Origin: Sialis fuliginosa
Taxonomy: Eukaryota > Arthropoda > Insecta > Megaloptera > Sialidae
Direction: 5' to 3'
Length of the DNA stretch: 64,000 nucleotides
NCBI GenBank assembly: GCA_961205875.1
Contig: OY540812.1
Span: 20,026,001-20,090,000 of the forward strand
Position 1 is the stretch's first letter. Each line of letters starts with the position of its first letter. Both the position numbers and the translations under genes were made by a program. The notes under the pieces were generated by a model. The model had not been told where the DNA came from and did no database searches. It saw only the letters and a list, made by a program, of their open reading frames with translations. Shown piece by piece: positions 11,672-24,724 of the stretch.

Positions 11672-12323
11672 TAGTAGAGGGAATAAAGACAAAAAAATGG
11701 TGATGAATAGTGATGCATTCGGGAAGTTGGATTTTTTTGGATTTTCTCTTAATATGTTCGAAGATTAGTTGAAAATCAAAAATTTGAAAAAATCGGCCAT
11801 GTGCGTCCCGAGAAAATTGCATAATTGTGCATTTTTGATACATTTCGAGTGTATCGCTACACTGTTTTTGAAATATCTCCAGTTCTATAGGTCGTAGGAA
11901 AATAAAAGAAATAATAAAATACTTATAAGTTAATAGACTATAGAACTGTATAGGTAGCGTTACTTTTCAAACGCACCCTAACCTCAAAAAAATAAAAAAA
12001 TTATCACTAATAATTCAATAATTAACGTAAAAATAAAAGGATTTTTACGAAAAAAGAGGAAATATGTATTTTTATGTTACAAATACGTTATAAAATTTTC
12101 AAAAATAAAATTTGATTTTTACACCCACACAAACAAAAGCTCGCCATTTAAGGAGAAAATGTCGTAAGGTAATTTTTTTTTTTTAATTGTAGACTTTTTT
12201 ATGTACTTTCTTGTGAACATATACCAAAATTTCTTAAATAAATAATTTATATTTTCAACTAATCTTCGAACATATAAAGAGAAAATCCAAAAAAATCCAA
12301 CAAATGCTAATTTCCCTCTACTA
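11672..12323. mobile_element. Fold-back / long-TIR element (652 bp)
   Basis: TAGTAGAGGGAA at the left end is mirrored by TTCCCTCTACTA at the right end. The inverted match extends about 100 bp inward, including TTGGATTTTTTTGGATTTTC and ATGTTCGAAGATTAGTTGAA on the left arm and their complements at 12255-12300. A 3-bp flanking ATT on both sides is a possible target duplication. The interior is AT-rich without a transposase frame. Superfamily not assigned. Confidence 0.65.
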
Positions 12324-15079
12324 ATTACATATTTTTGAATTTTATTTTAACTATTTTCATAGTTGTAGTCAAATACGATGCATATGTGTAATATCCTATA
12401 TACAAACACACATTTATTTATTACTGTAGTAATCGGAAGTATGTATAATAGTATTGAATTTTCCTTAACAAATTGAACGTCAATTAATACATTTCAATTA
12501 TATACATATGTATAATATATGAATACATACAAGTTTGTTTGTTACACATACGATACCTACAGAAATATTTGTTTACGAACAGGGTGTGCTACAAACGCGT
12601 AACATATCAATTTAATTATTTTATCCTAAATACATAAAAAACAGTCTTCGTTCAGTAATTTAATTTTGTTGTATTGTATGTGTATATTTATAACAAAGTA
12701 GAACGCATAAAAGCCTAATTGTAAGCATAAATAAAAAACACACTGAAAAAAGTATATTACTGGTATTATGACTCTACTGATTACAATGTCTTTTTTACAT
12801 GAAAATAATTCCACATATTAGGTATACACGGTTAGAATATAATGAGGAAATATATTTATTTTTATTTATATTTAACAATGCATACAATCATATATTAATC
12901 ATAAATTAATATATGATACAATGTTATTGAAAATTATCAGCATTTGTAGTGTTGAGTAACAAATTTTGTTGTATTTTTTTTTCAGAATGTCAAGTGGTTC
13001 CCTTCTTACACTGATTTTTAAGATAACTATCAGAATATACATATATTTAGAGTTTTTTGGCCAATGTTTTAGTTTTGGATTTAATGAAAATTCTACAAAA
13101 ATTTCAGACTCGTAGATCAATCCTATGAATGATCTACAAGTCTTAAATTTTGGGAGAATTTTCTCTAAATACAAAGCTAAAAAATTAACCAATGGAACCG
13201 AAAAAAACACCCTAAATATATATTACATATATGTATAAATCGATTTCAACATATTCTTACAATTAGATATGAATGTATATATGTATAAATTGTATTATGT
13301 TCTGTTCATAAGTCTTTACAGATCAGAACATTCAATGCACTACCTACATGATTTGACTAAATTTGACTTATATATCTACGTAAAATATAATTCAATAATT
13401 CTATAGAAACATTAGATTACATTCATACTGAATCTAGATATTCAACAGAACTGTGGAAAATTTGATACGTATATATAAATTAATTCTCTATGAAAATATA
13501 GTGAGTGATTGTTATTTGAAACTTAATTTGCATTTGAATAGTAGATAAATAGAACTGATTTTTGAATTAAAAATATGTGTCTTGTACCTGCATGTTTTGA
13601 ATTCATGTTTAGTAAATAGAAAATTACGTAGAGCAGACTTTAAAATAATATTTTAGTTGGAAATTCTAGGTTATTGTTTCTAAAACATATTTACTTTACT
13701 ACATACTTACTTTGTTTAGAATTTGGAACAAAAACACATTACCAAAATTATTTTTTTATGGATTAATGAAGCCAATATAGTTGATTATAAATAAATTATA
13801 TATAATAATATAATTGTATTTATTTATTTGAAAATTTTTTTTGTGTAGGTACTGTATTTAACTTCAAACGAATCTATTAATATGTGTAATGTGTGTATAC
13901 TGTATGTGTATTGCTTCATTCAATACAACTGCATATCAAATCGTTTGCAGTTTTGCCTCGATTTCAATGCAGACTAAAAATATGTTTTGAATAAATAAAT
14001 ATTTTATTCTTTTTCACTACAAAAGTGTAGTATAGAATAAGTCAAAATAATAGATAATTGAATTCAAAGAAAATAAAAGTATAGATGAAAACAGAAGCCA
14101 TAAGTAAAAATGTTTGTAAGTGTATAAATATAAATATTAAATGTATTGTTATCCATAAGATGGTTTTTACCTATTATTTATGATTGAAAAAATAATCTAA
14201 TAACTAATAAAACATAATATGTTTATACCAGTTTTAATAGAATACTATTTATTAAAAAAATATATTCTGGACATTTTGTAATGATTACTGATTTGCATGC
14301 TTCAGAAATATTGTAAAGGAATATGCATATATATGATTCTTACCGCCCACCTCTCAACAAAACTAACATCCTTAAAACATGTACACTGTACACTCGAGGT
14401 TGGTGAACCTACCGTAACGTATTTTTCCCTCTATCCTCATATAAAACTATTTACTTAATAAATACTCATACTGATGAAAGTAATATTACAGTACCTAAAA
14501 CACTGTTAGTATAAACTGTTTTGTATGTGATACTTTCATTAAAAATATTGTATATAATAACCACAAAATACACGTCTAATGGCGAGGAAAGAGACGAAGG
14601 GTAAAACATATGTTTTAAAATGATGCAGAAGTGGTCGTCCAGATTTCATTGAAATTTGTTTATCACAAACCTAGTTGGCTCCTCCCATTTGATTATTATA
14701 ATATTTCAATCATTTCTCCATGTACCAAACAGACAGATATTTTGAAACTCTTTTGCTAGATAAAGAAGTACTCTTCGTTTATATTACTCATAATATATAT
14801 TTGTGCGATTGAATTATTATGTAATCTATTGAAAATTTTGGGCAATAAATATTTGATATACCGAATTTTAGTATTTAAATATGTTAAACTTGATATAAAA
14901 TTAATTAATGAAATTGACGTAAATTTGAGTTTTTATTTTAAATGATATAACTATATAAACCTGTCCTAAAAAGAAAACCGATGATGTTTGTCTTAATAAT
15001 TTCGAATCTGTTGTATAAGATTCTGACCTTTAGGGTGGCAGATAAATTCTAAAGCCCATAGTACATACAAATATGATTT

Positions 15080-15310
15080 TAGGTCAGACGGTGTTTTAGT
15101 GGAGGCTCGAGACGGTGCTACTAAGCTTGTCGTCTCGTAATAAGTTTACGACCCAGCACGCACAAAGCTTAAAGCTGTCCGCTTTACGCGATGCAACTTT
15201 ACTGCCCACTTTGAGCTTTTTACACCAATCCTCTTCGCCGAGCGTCTATAAATTAGAAGATTTAGTGTCGCAGTTTTAAAACTCACTGCAAGGAACGTTG
15301 TTTAATGGAC
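15080..15310. other. GC-richer patch with TATA-like motif, unexplained
   Basis: About 230 bp stands out from the surrounding AT-rich DNA by GC content and CpGs (GACGGTGTTTTAGTGGAGGC, CCGAGCGTCTATAAATTAG). It carries CTATAAATTA followed about 30 bp later by CAGTTTTAAAACTCACTG. That spacing would suit a core promoter, for example of a retroelement LTR. No repeat partner, open frame or splice context was found, so the role is unknown. Confidence 0.25.
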
Positions 15311-15637
15311 TGGTTTTTATTTTATTTTACATTAGATTACCGACAGCTGTTTTTATATGTTTATTTATTTTTTTATGTTAACATTCAAATATTATGTGAG
15401 TAATTAATTTTTATTAAACTGTGTTAGTAGCTGGTCAAAGATATGGCTAATAAAATTTAATGTTGCTTATATGTTTTTGTCTATTTTTTTGAAATATGGG
15501 AAAATAAAATAGAATAATCATTGACTGGTAACATCATATAATTTTATCTGCTGGTATTTTATGATATTAATATTTATAATATTATAAATTAGAAGTAAAG
15601 ATTACTCACGCGCACAGCTCTAGTACATATGTATCTC

Positions 15638-16122
15638 CGAACAGAACGAGCACGCTGAACATTTTCCAAAGTTTGTCGGTAAACCGTTAAAGACCAAAGA
15701 AATAATTTGCTCGCTGTATTCAGATAAAGATATCTATTCGTAGTGTTAGTGTTAGTAGTATTTTTGGTGATATTGTTTATATTGATTAAATTAAATTAAA
15801 GTAATTTGCAATGAAATGGGATATAGGGTAAATTATTTAATTCATCTTGATAAACGTGAGAAAAACCTTTTACTGTGGAATCCTCATCAAGGATTATTTT
15901 TATCATAAATAAGAAAAATGATGCCCGGGAAAATAATTTCTGTTGCCAAATATTCCTTGTACTTTTTTTTATTTCTTGTTAATTTATATAATACTTAAAA
16001 ATTGCTGTTACCATACTTAAATACCATTTTAAATTCAAGAAAATTATGGGCACAGGGCGAGTACAACAAACTTTTTTTTGAAGTGCTCCCCGAAAATCTC
16101 TTGGTTTGTTCGTAGTAAAATG
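15638..16122 (+). repeat. GAACGAG/ACATTTTCCAAAG repeat, copy 3 and flanking fragment
   Basis: AACAGAACGAGCACGCTGAA and CATTTTCCAAAGTTTGTCGG (15640-15680) match, inverted, the copy at 3036-3149. Further on, TTTGTTCGTAGTAAAATGCTC (16103-16123) matches the other half of that copy. The two halves are separated by about 400 bp of AT-rich DNA, so this is either one diverged element with an expanded middle or two fragments. Confidence 0.35.
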
Positions 16123-16720
16123 CTCAACTTAAGACGTAACTCAAGTTAATTATATTTTATCCTTAGTAATCGAAACATCAAGCATACATCGAATACATTT
16201 TTTTGTCAACCCCTCCCCTTTATAGAAGTTATCGTGAACGAAAGAAATAGCAGATAGACATATGCACAGCCACCACGCGGAAAACAACTTTTCTTTACAC
16301 ATCTTTAAGGTAATAAAATAAGAATTTGACCTTATCTCGGACACCTTTTTTCGACTCTATTGCTATACAAATAATCACTTAAAAGTTATTAGATTTGATA
16401 TCATAAATTGATTTTTTTATAACTATATAATTGTAATGTACCTACATGTATATTTTTTGTTACCCTAAATTTTAATTTCAATAATATTTTCGTGTTTAAC
16501 ATACACAATTAGACATTTATTTATAATCAGTTGGTGCAAATTTAGGTATAAATTTATAAGTTCTGTCTATACATTTTAAATAAATATTTATATATTTTAA
16601 TTTATAGGGGAGAATGGGGAAAATGCAGAATGAATAATCGTGCACATCACAATTTATAATATTTCTCGGTAAATTTAGTAACTTCAACTACTGAACTACC
16701 CTTGCTATTCTTATGAGCAA

Positions 16721-17053
16721 CAGTGGCGTAGGAACGGGGGGTTTTTGGGGTCGTTCCCCCCCCCCGAAATATTCAATGTTTTTAAAATATGCGAACTTAT
16801 TATTATAATTTTGAATTGAATGACCTTTTTTTTTTGATTATATAGTTAACTGTACTTAGTCTTATGACTAAAAAAAATGGTCTTCAGTAACTACTTATTA
16901 ATTGTGTGACCCTTTTTTTTAAGACTAAATACAGTTCATTATGTGATCAAAAAAAAAAGAAGGTCATTCGATTAAAAATTATGATAATAATTTCTCATAT
17001 TTTGGAAGCCCCAAGCTTACCCCCCCCCGAAATTTTTTCTTACTACGCCACTG
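16721..17053. mobile_element. hAT non-autonomous element (333 bp) with perfect 8-bp duplication
   Basis: Left end CAGTGGCGTAGGAACGGGGG, right end (read inward) CAGTGGCGTAGTAAGAAAAA. It is flanked by a perfect 8-bp duplication, ATGAGCAA at 16713-16720 and 17054-17061. C homopolymers of 9-11 bases sit near both ends (about 16757 and 17021). Inner inverted repeats include GAATGACC..TTTTTTTTGAT and its complement near 16950. No transposase. Confidence 0.92.
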
Positions 17054-17961
17054 ATGAGCAACAATAGAATTCAAATAATTTTTAAGAATTTCCATGGTTC
17101 GTAAATAAGAAGCATTATTATTTACTTTATTTTACTTTTTTTCTATTGAATACATATAAGTAAATTGTGGTAATTAGTGCATTTTGTATGCTTTTTAGGG
17201 TTCTTTGAAATTTTTTCTCAGAGGGGTGCTATAGGGCTAAAGTCATGCATGACCACAAACGACACAGGTATATAAGAACCGACACGAGATGAAGATACCA
17301 GTTTCAGAAACACTACTGAATAAGGCTCCGATATCAGAATCGAAACATCAAGTTGTATCATACGACAACGTGGACAAAAGCCCAAAAAGTTAGCTCTTAT
17401 GGACAACGGCCACGAAAGCCTACAGAAGAAAAAATAGGCATGTTTGTTTCGATGACGTGAAAACTACGGAATTGATTTTGATTTATACATTGTAAGAATG
17501 TCTAAAACGCTATAATAATTTACTAAAAAAATTGTACACAATTTAAAGAATTTATAAACACGGACGAAGTTGCGGGGAGTTTTAAGTTATAAGTATTTAA
17601 ATTTGTTCTTACACAATTGAAGACTGTTAATTAATCAAAAATCATATTCCTGGTTGGAGCAAGAGCAAAACAACTAATTCTACTGCATTAATTAAACTTG
17701 ATAACTTACTTATCATTCATTGAATCAAAATAGTTGTTTCAAATTAATTAAAGTAGTTTGTATACACAATACACACATATCTAATATATACAATATACAT
17801 ATGTACATTTGTACATTGTACATATGTATTATTATTGTAGAATATACTGTACAACTTTTGTAAAATAATTAGTTCTAAATTCGTTGTACTTTAATCTCAT
17901 TTCTATTTCGTATTTTTGATACATGTGAGCGGATAATATATGTAAATTATTTTTAAGCTTT

Positions 17962-18216
17962 GTGCTTTTTGATACTGTGTTGCGGGAATTGGGATACGCC
18001 ATCAACATTTACGATTATATTGACGAAGGTTGTAAATTATATTCTGACCGAAGGTTCAATGTAACTGACGTTTATTTAATTATATATTTAGTGAACTTTA
18101 TCAAACACATTGATACTCTCAACTGTTTAATACTGGGTTTGAAATATACAGATGACCACAAAGTCTATGAATATTTTCAATTGGAAAATAATATTTTATT
18201 ATTTATGTCATCATAA
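17962..18216 (+). other. Orphan 84-codon open frame, coding status doubtful
   Basis: The frame opens after an in-frame TGA near 17926 and contains no ATG near its start; it begins with GTG or further upstream codons. It ends with TAA after ..LLFMSS. The composition (LFDTVLRELGYAINIYDYID, then a Cys-Lys-Leu-Tyr stretch, Asp/Arg/Asn-rich, later YTDDHKVYEYFQLEN) looks more protein-like than neighbouring chance frames. An AG precedes it at 17956-17957, so it could be the 3' part of a spliced relic. I recognise no family. Several frames of this length are expected by chance in AT-rich DNA of this size. Confidence 0.2.
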
Positions 18217-19437
18217 TTGTAATTTGTAGTTTTGTCTTCACAACACATTTAATGTGTTTTGTTTAAGTATTTTAAATTTAAATGGTATTGATAGAAAACT
18301 TATATCAAATAAATATAGAAAATGATATAGCTTAAGGCTTAGATAGAGATTTTTTTAACCAAAAATTGCGACTATAAATTTGTGGTCGAAGAGATTATCC
18401 TATGTATAGTACCTTCCATACATCGGTCACTTAGTAAAGATCTAGAAAATGGGACAGTATTTTTTAATGCATACAAATTTAATTTATATATTAAGATGTC
18501 ATTTTGTTAGTATCAATATTCTTTTTCCCTTTTTTAAAATTATTTGAATCCGTCCATACCTGTTCTCACAATCAGTAATGAAGAAAGGGGGGACACAGGG
18601 GCCGATGCTCCCTTCGTATACTGTCAAATAGATTAAAGCACGCTTAAAAATTACGATATTATAATTTATAATAATTTAATTAAATTAATTAGTTTGCCCC
18701 TCCCTTTAAGTGAAATATCATCGACAGACAGACACACATACATCATGGCAAAAACAATCAGAACGGATTCAGGGAAGGTCAAAATGGTTATTTCCATCTC
18801 AAATCACGAATTTGAAAAAATCGGTTTTACAAAATACCACACATACATTTCATAATATATGTACGTATAAGAAAGAAATTTGTACGTCCTTTTCCAGTCG
18901 AGTATAGACTTGAATTCATTATTGAATAATAGATCGAATCCTAATCCAACCCATTTATCCATTAAATCAATTTACAAAAGACCAGTGCTACATTTCTGAA
19001 TACACGCTGTAATTTTGACATTAAATGTTTGGATCCCTTTAGTTTCATACATGTGGGTGGCAGTTAGGAGATTTGGTGACAGAGTATCGGAGTGGGGGTA
19101 ACTTAGTGAAACTAAAGTAGCTACAGCGTAAAATGATATTGGAGGTTCTATAGTTTAATGTGTTGATCGTGAAAGTTCTCTTTCTGTGTTTAGAAGCTCT
19201 TTGCTCTCGAGATAAATGATTCGTTTGACAGTTCGTTTGTTCATTTAACGAAATTATGAAACGCGTTTTGTACGTTTATTGCGCGCAGATTGTGAAATGC
19301 AGAGTACGTTCTGATTGTAGAGAGTAAATTGATTTTGATTTTTAAATTAAATAAATTTTAACAAAGTGAACTTATAATATCATACAATGTACGGGAATTA
19401 TGAAATATTACAAAATCATAACAGTAATTTTCATTCT

Positions 19438-19724
19438 TCAATTTAGCAAAACAACTTGACGTCAAGTTAGCGAAAATAGTTTTTTTGCAAAAAAGGGCGG
19501 CAAAATATTTTTTCACAACTAAATAGCAGCAAAAAGACGGCAAATTTTCACTCGTTGAATTTTTTGCTGCCGTCATTTTTAGTAATGTTTCGCTAACTTG
19601 ACGTCAAGCTAGTGAAACACGTAATTAAAAAAAAAGCGGTTAATTTTTTAATTTTACAACTAATTAGCGGCAAATTCTTGATATAATGGCAAATCTATTC
19701 TCCGAAGTTGTTTCGCTAAGTTGA
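19438..19724. mobile_element. MITE-like element with TGACGTCA palindromes
   Basis: The ends are inverted: TCAATTTAGCAAAACAACTT on the left and AAGTTGTTTCGCTAAGTTGA on the right. Inside are two copies of the palindrome CTTGACGTCAAG, at about 19456-19467 and 19598-19609, each next to TTAGCGAAA or TTTCGCTAA. The middle is rich in GGCAAA/TTTGCTGCC. No transposase frame and no clear target duplication. Confidence 0.55.
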
Positions 19725-21365
19725 TGGACATGATATTATTTTAACTTCAACTCATTGTGAGTTTAGATTTTCGACTTAATAATTCACAAAACAGTAAAAT
19801 CGAATAATGTAGTATTTTTTTACTTTCCAAAAATTAGATTTTGATTTAGCCATGAACAATATGAATTATAATTTTGTTCAAAATTCAATCATGTTTTTAT
19901 GCTATGAATAATAGAAGTTTTATAAAGATTGTACATAATGTAAAGAAGATTGTAAATGTGAAAAGTTTAAAAAAGTGTAATGTTATTTTGAAGAAAGTTT
20001 TTTTTGTTGTAATTTCTATATTGATTACTAAGATTACTTACAGTATAATAAGATAATATAGTAAAAAAATAAGCAATAATTTAATTTTTAAAAGAGAAAA
20101 TCATCGCAGCTTGGCTAGCGTCTATTTGAAAATTTGTGAATGGCTGCGCGATTGGCTGTTCTGAAATAACTCACAACTTTTTATTAGCAATTATATTAAC
20201 AGTAAAGGTTTCGTCAAAATCGTTTCAGTAGTTTTCATGTTGCGGATAGACTTAAAAAAAATCCTTGTATAGACAGAGCGTAGAAATTTGGGTAAGTATT
20301 GATAATCTTCCAAATAAAAAAAAATAAAAATATCACCACCGTCCTTATTTGTGCTATTAACAATAGTAAATTATAATAGAATTAACATCACGTACATTTC
20401 AACTAAAACGTCCCAACTAGACATATCTACATTATATTTGCATCATATTTAACTCACGCTTATCACGACTTGCAGCAACGTTGTGCGCCTTTTGAGTGCG
20501 CACCTGGATGTAGTATTTAGTGCATATTTTGAGTTTACACAATTTTAAAGTAATATTTGAATCATATTTGGCCAAACAAATGATACATCTGTAGATGATG
20601 AAAAATTTAACTCATAGCGTGATGTAAAGTTTGCATAGACATGAAGTAAATCTATTTACGCAAACAAATTTAACTCATGTTGCTATAAATTTTATAAAAA
20701 AATATTTTATTAACTCGTGATCATCATAGATGTCTATCTGGGGTGCCTAATATGTTCAAAAATTACTTTTTTACACACTTTTCTACTTCAGAGTCACACA
20801 TTGTCTTATACAAGTTTAAAATTAGTTCTTTCCCCTTTCCCTTTACACTCACACGGTGCAACATACAACTTTTAAACTATTTACCTCTCTATCTTCTTTT
20901 TTGAACATATCCTACAAAAGAAGAACTTCAAAACTTTTTATTTTTTTATCTTTTTTCTAAACAGATATATGTAATCTTTAAAACAATCTCTTTCTGTCTC
21001 TTTCTATTAATTTCTAGCCATGTCAGTTGTTCACAGAAACGGTGCCATTACGTTATCAACAAAATTAATTAGAGACAGTTCTCCACTGTTTGTGTTGTAC
21101 ATTTCAACTTGTTTAAAAACATGTTAATACTAACTTTGTTTGCGGAATACAAAAAATTGTCTGCATTTATAGAACTGTTTGCAGTTGGTGGATTTTTATA
21201 CATCTTCATATAAGTACATTTATTGTTTTTAATAGTATTTAATTAAGTCTATATCAGGGTGGACAAAATTGCATTGTGTTTGCAGTTATAAATTTATAGA
21301 ATTTTGACTAATATAATATGTAAGTACCGTAAATTAAATAAGATTTAAAATGTTAAAAAAATATA

Positions 21366-22029
21366 ACTGCCAAGTAAATTGCACAGTGTTTCTTCGTACT
21401 AAATTTACTAGAGGTAGTTAATTATCGAACAATTTTAATAAACACCGATATAGTATTCAGATGAATATGAACTGCCTGCCATTGGTTAACCATTTAGTTT
21501 TTATATAATTTTATTTAAAAATATTTATTCGACATTTTTATATTGATAGGCGCATCATTATTTATTCGTATATTTTTAATTTTTGGTTAATTTCAATCTA
21601 ACAAATGATGATTTTTTAAAGCAAATTGAGATAAATCATTGTAAGAGAATATTTTACTATAAACATTGTGGTGACCTACTGTATATGATAGAAAATTGAA
21701 TGCTTTACAACAAAGATTCTATAAAATTTTCACGTAACATGAGACTTTCTTGAGATATCTTACAAAAATAAATATTTTGGGGTGTCACCCCTCCCCCTTA
21801 GACACGATTTAAATAGTTTTAAAATGGGACTGTCCTCAAGCCAGACCCAACCAACCAAGTTTTAATAATACCGGTTTAGTGGTTATCATGAGTTATGCGT
21901 GTGACAAGAATTCAAGGGAGAGACAGGCAGACACGGAAAGATCAAGTTAAAATTTTGAAATTGGAGAACAATTGTTTTTCTCATTTTAAAAAAATCACAA
22001 AGCTTCTCGTATCTTCGATATGGCGAGGA
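21366..22029 (+). repeat. Four-copy repeat (CTGCCAAG..CTTCTCGTATCTTCGATA), copy 2
   Basis: Starts ACTGCCAAGTAAATTGCACAG and ends CACAAAGCTTCTCGTATCTT CGATATGGCGAGG. It contains the full middle seen in the 40279-41009 and 44905-45552 copies: AAATATTTTGGGGTGTCACC, GTCCTCAAGCCAGACCCAA, and the GTGTGACAAG..CAGACACGG tract. About 660 bp, no coding frame. The class is unassigned: no clear terminal inverted repeats or poly(A). Confidence 0.75.
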
Positions 22030-22820
22030 ATATTCCTTCGTGTGCAACAAAAAGGTAAGATATATTAATGATTAATCTTTAAGTGTAATGGTGATAAGTT
22101 TTTGCACAAAATATAAATATTTATAAATAAATATGTCATGAATGGTTAATAATTCAAGTGATACAAAAATAATAATGTAATATGAAAAAATCATGTGGTG
22201 GACACACACAAAATGTGTTATTCATAAATAAAGAATTTTCTATGTTCCCATTATAAGTTTTTCTGTGACCTGGTGTAAGAAATATTAATTATTTGGTATC
22301 TACATTAAAAAAAGAAAGTTTCGTGGTATCCATGGTTCATATATTCCTTAATTAAACATTACATATATGTATCTATTGGTATTGTTGTCTATAGTACTCT
22401 GTAGTACCTAGCAGTAAAACTGAAAATAGTTAAATATTTCGAACATTCTGCATGATAGAGTTACTTTAAACATGATGTACGTTTTGAATGTTCTCATGGC
22501 TATCTCTTGGGACCTCTTACCTACATTTCCTCCTACCGCCCGTCTACTCGTCTTCAATGGTTACGAGGTGGAAACTGGAGAACATACCGATATGCGTAGG
22601 TGTATTTAATAGTACCATTTTCTCCCAACAGACACGAACTCCTGACTTTTGGTTAGAACTTATACGTCGGTCTCATTTGTTGTTATATGAGAGTATAGGA
22701 TGTTCCATATATCTGTTTAGTTTTGTATAAAAAAAATAGAGCCCACTGATATTTCTTCTGTCGTTAAAAGTTTACAGAGAGTTACACCTGCCTAATGTGC
22801 AAAAAAGCCTGCAAACCTGT

Positions 22821-22878
22821 GGTGACACTCGAATTTCGCCCCGAGTGTCACCGAACACCCCTCTAGCGACGCCACTGA
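22821..22878 (-). mobile_element. Solo end of a CAGTGGCGTC-type hAT element
   Basis: Read on the minus strand the terminus is CAGTGGCGTCGCTAGAGGGG, a typical hAT end. Just inside is a hairpin with arms GGTGACACTC (22821) and GAGTGTCACC (22843). The opposite end was not found nearby, so the element is truncated. Confidence 0.5.
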
Positions 22879-23146
22879 GATTGCGCATACTGTATTAATT
22901 AATAAAATGTGTAAAATTTGATTTACAAAAGTGAAGATAGAGGTAAAACCCAAACAATACTCTATCTTTTTTACACTAATATTTATGTAAATAAAGACAA
23001 GCATAGACTGCTCTTACTCATTTTTTGTGAAGACTCGATTTTCTATATCTATATTATGACACTGCAAAATGCTTTAAGCGTATTTTAATATGACGTCACT
23101 GTTTGAACACAAAAATGTATGTTAATGAAGACGCTTTAATGAGAAC

Positions 23147-23671
23147 GTTTACACAGCGCTGTTATTCCGGTTTTACTGTAACCGATGTAGTAAAACCGAG
23201 TTTAAAAATGCGTGTAGATAGTGCTTTACACCCAACATAACTGATTATGTTATGCTATTCCTTTTGACCTACAGGCATAGCATAACTAAACCGGAATAGA
23301 GACGGAATAAAGACGCAGTGTAAATTGGACGGACATAGTTATATCTATTTAGTCAACCCCAAAAAATAGAAGTATCTTCGGATTATAGTGATTTCATCGT
23401 AATGCACTTCGCATTAACATTTGAAAAAGCGTCGTCAATTAAAATACTTGAGACGAAGAGATGAAAAAAAAACAAAACGTGATTCATGAGACGTAGAGGA
23501 AATGAAGTATTTGTGGGATTTCTTGTTGGTACGCTATCGAACTTATAGCGTACTTCAAATCGAAATTATAATTCCAGCTGGCGTTACTTATTCTCGTATG
23601 TGTAAACAGCACCGCTTAAAACGGTTTACTACATCAGTTACAGTAAAACCAGAAAACAACGCTGTGTAAAC
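23147..23671. mobile_element. GTTTACAC-ended element with ~60-bp inverted repeats
   Basis: GTTTACACAGCGCTGTTATT at the left is matched on the other strand at the right by GTTTACACAGCGTTGTTTTC. The match continues through GGTTTTACTGTAACxGATGT AGTAAA for about 60 bp. The 400-bp interior includes ACTTCGCATTAACATT and a palindromic TACGCTATCGAACTTATAGCG. No long open frame; a short frame with clustered Arg/Lys near 23440-23500 could be a transposase crumb. Target duplication not certain. Termini resemble those of 49628-49975. Confidence 0.7.
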
Positions 23672-24530
23672 ATATTCAATGTGCTGCATCGCAAATAAAA
23701 ACCTTTAGTTCAATAGTTATTATAAAAATTTCGAACATAAAATAGTCTTGCAAAACACTATATGTTATAAAACGCAAAAAATTCAATTATCAATAGTTAT
23801 ATTGCTAATCTCGTTTGAATATGGAATCGAAATTAAAAATACATTACGTGCTCTCTTAAACATTTGGAATCGGAAAAAAGTCCATTATAATTCATTTGTG
23901 GTGATTAAACAAAAGCTGCAAAACAAAAGAATGACGCAAACAAATATACAACAGCGACATTGTAGCCCCTGGTGGTTGCGCGGCGTACTAACCGTGGGCT
24001 CACTCGGTCGTAAAAAGTGCTGCTGCACCAACTCGTATATAGGTATATATACATTTTACGTATATATATTTTAATTGAAAAATTAATTGAAAACTGTTTT
24101 CCTGATTATTATGCATTTACCGATGCTACAACAAAACATATTATTTTGACGTAAATATACCTAGAGTACGTATAATTTAAATTATATAATTTATTATTTA
24201 AATCTTCATTTAGAAATGGAGTTGGGAGTTAATATGTTTTAATTAATAATAATGCAATTGTAATATCTACTTCTCTTGTGAGATTATATAGGATGAATAA
24301 AAAGTACAAACGATTGATTGTACAGCTTTAGGTATTGAAAAAAAGTTATTTATAAATGATAACATTTTGTACAAAGTTTATTTAAAACATTTATTTTACT
24401 ACGCACAGTTTAACAAATCACCAGAAAAATTCAATGACAAGAGTAAAGATTCGTTTCTGCTTTAGTTATCGTCTTCAAAAATACATAGGAGGTGTAACAT
24501 CAACTGTATATAATTTTTTGGGATTTAGAG

Positions 24531-24724
24531 CAGGAGTCCGCTGAACTTTTGCCATGGGTCCGTGAAACATATTTGACATATATTAAAGTACTTTTACATT
24601 TCTATTTACCAATGGTTAATTAGTACATAACGACCTTTTTTGTTTTTCTGTCAGGGGGGGGGGGTCCTTTAAAAATAATTGTTCAAAAGAGGGTCCCCAG
24701 ACCACATAAATTTAAGAACCGCTG
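24531..24724. mobile_element. hAT non-autonomous element (194 bp)
   Basis: Left end CAGGAGTCCGCTGAACTTTT, right end (inward) CAGCGGTTCTTAAATTTATG. Flanked by ATTTAGAG (24523-24530) and CTTTAGAG (24725-24732), a 7-of-8 match. Subterminal inverted GGGTCC / GGGGACCC and a run of G at about 24655-24665. No coding capacity. Confidence 0.8.

Noticed and set aside
17218..17406. GC-richer minus-strand frame
   Set aside because: No motif, and short frames are open on both strands. Probably repeat debris.
22488..22730. Plus-strand frame in a GC-richer segment
   Set aside because: No domain, and neighbouring frames on both strands are equally open. Could be LTR debris but no evidence for ends.
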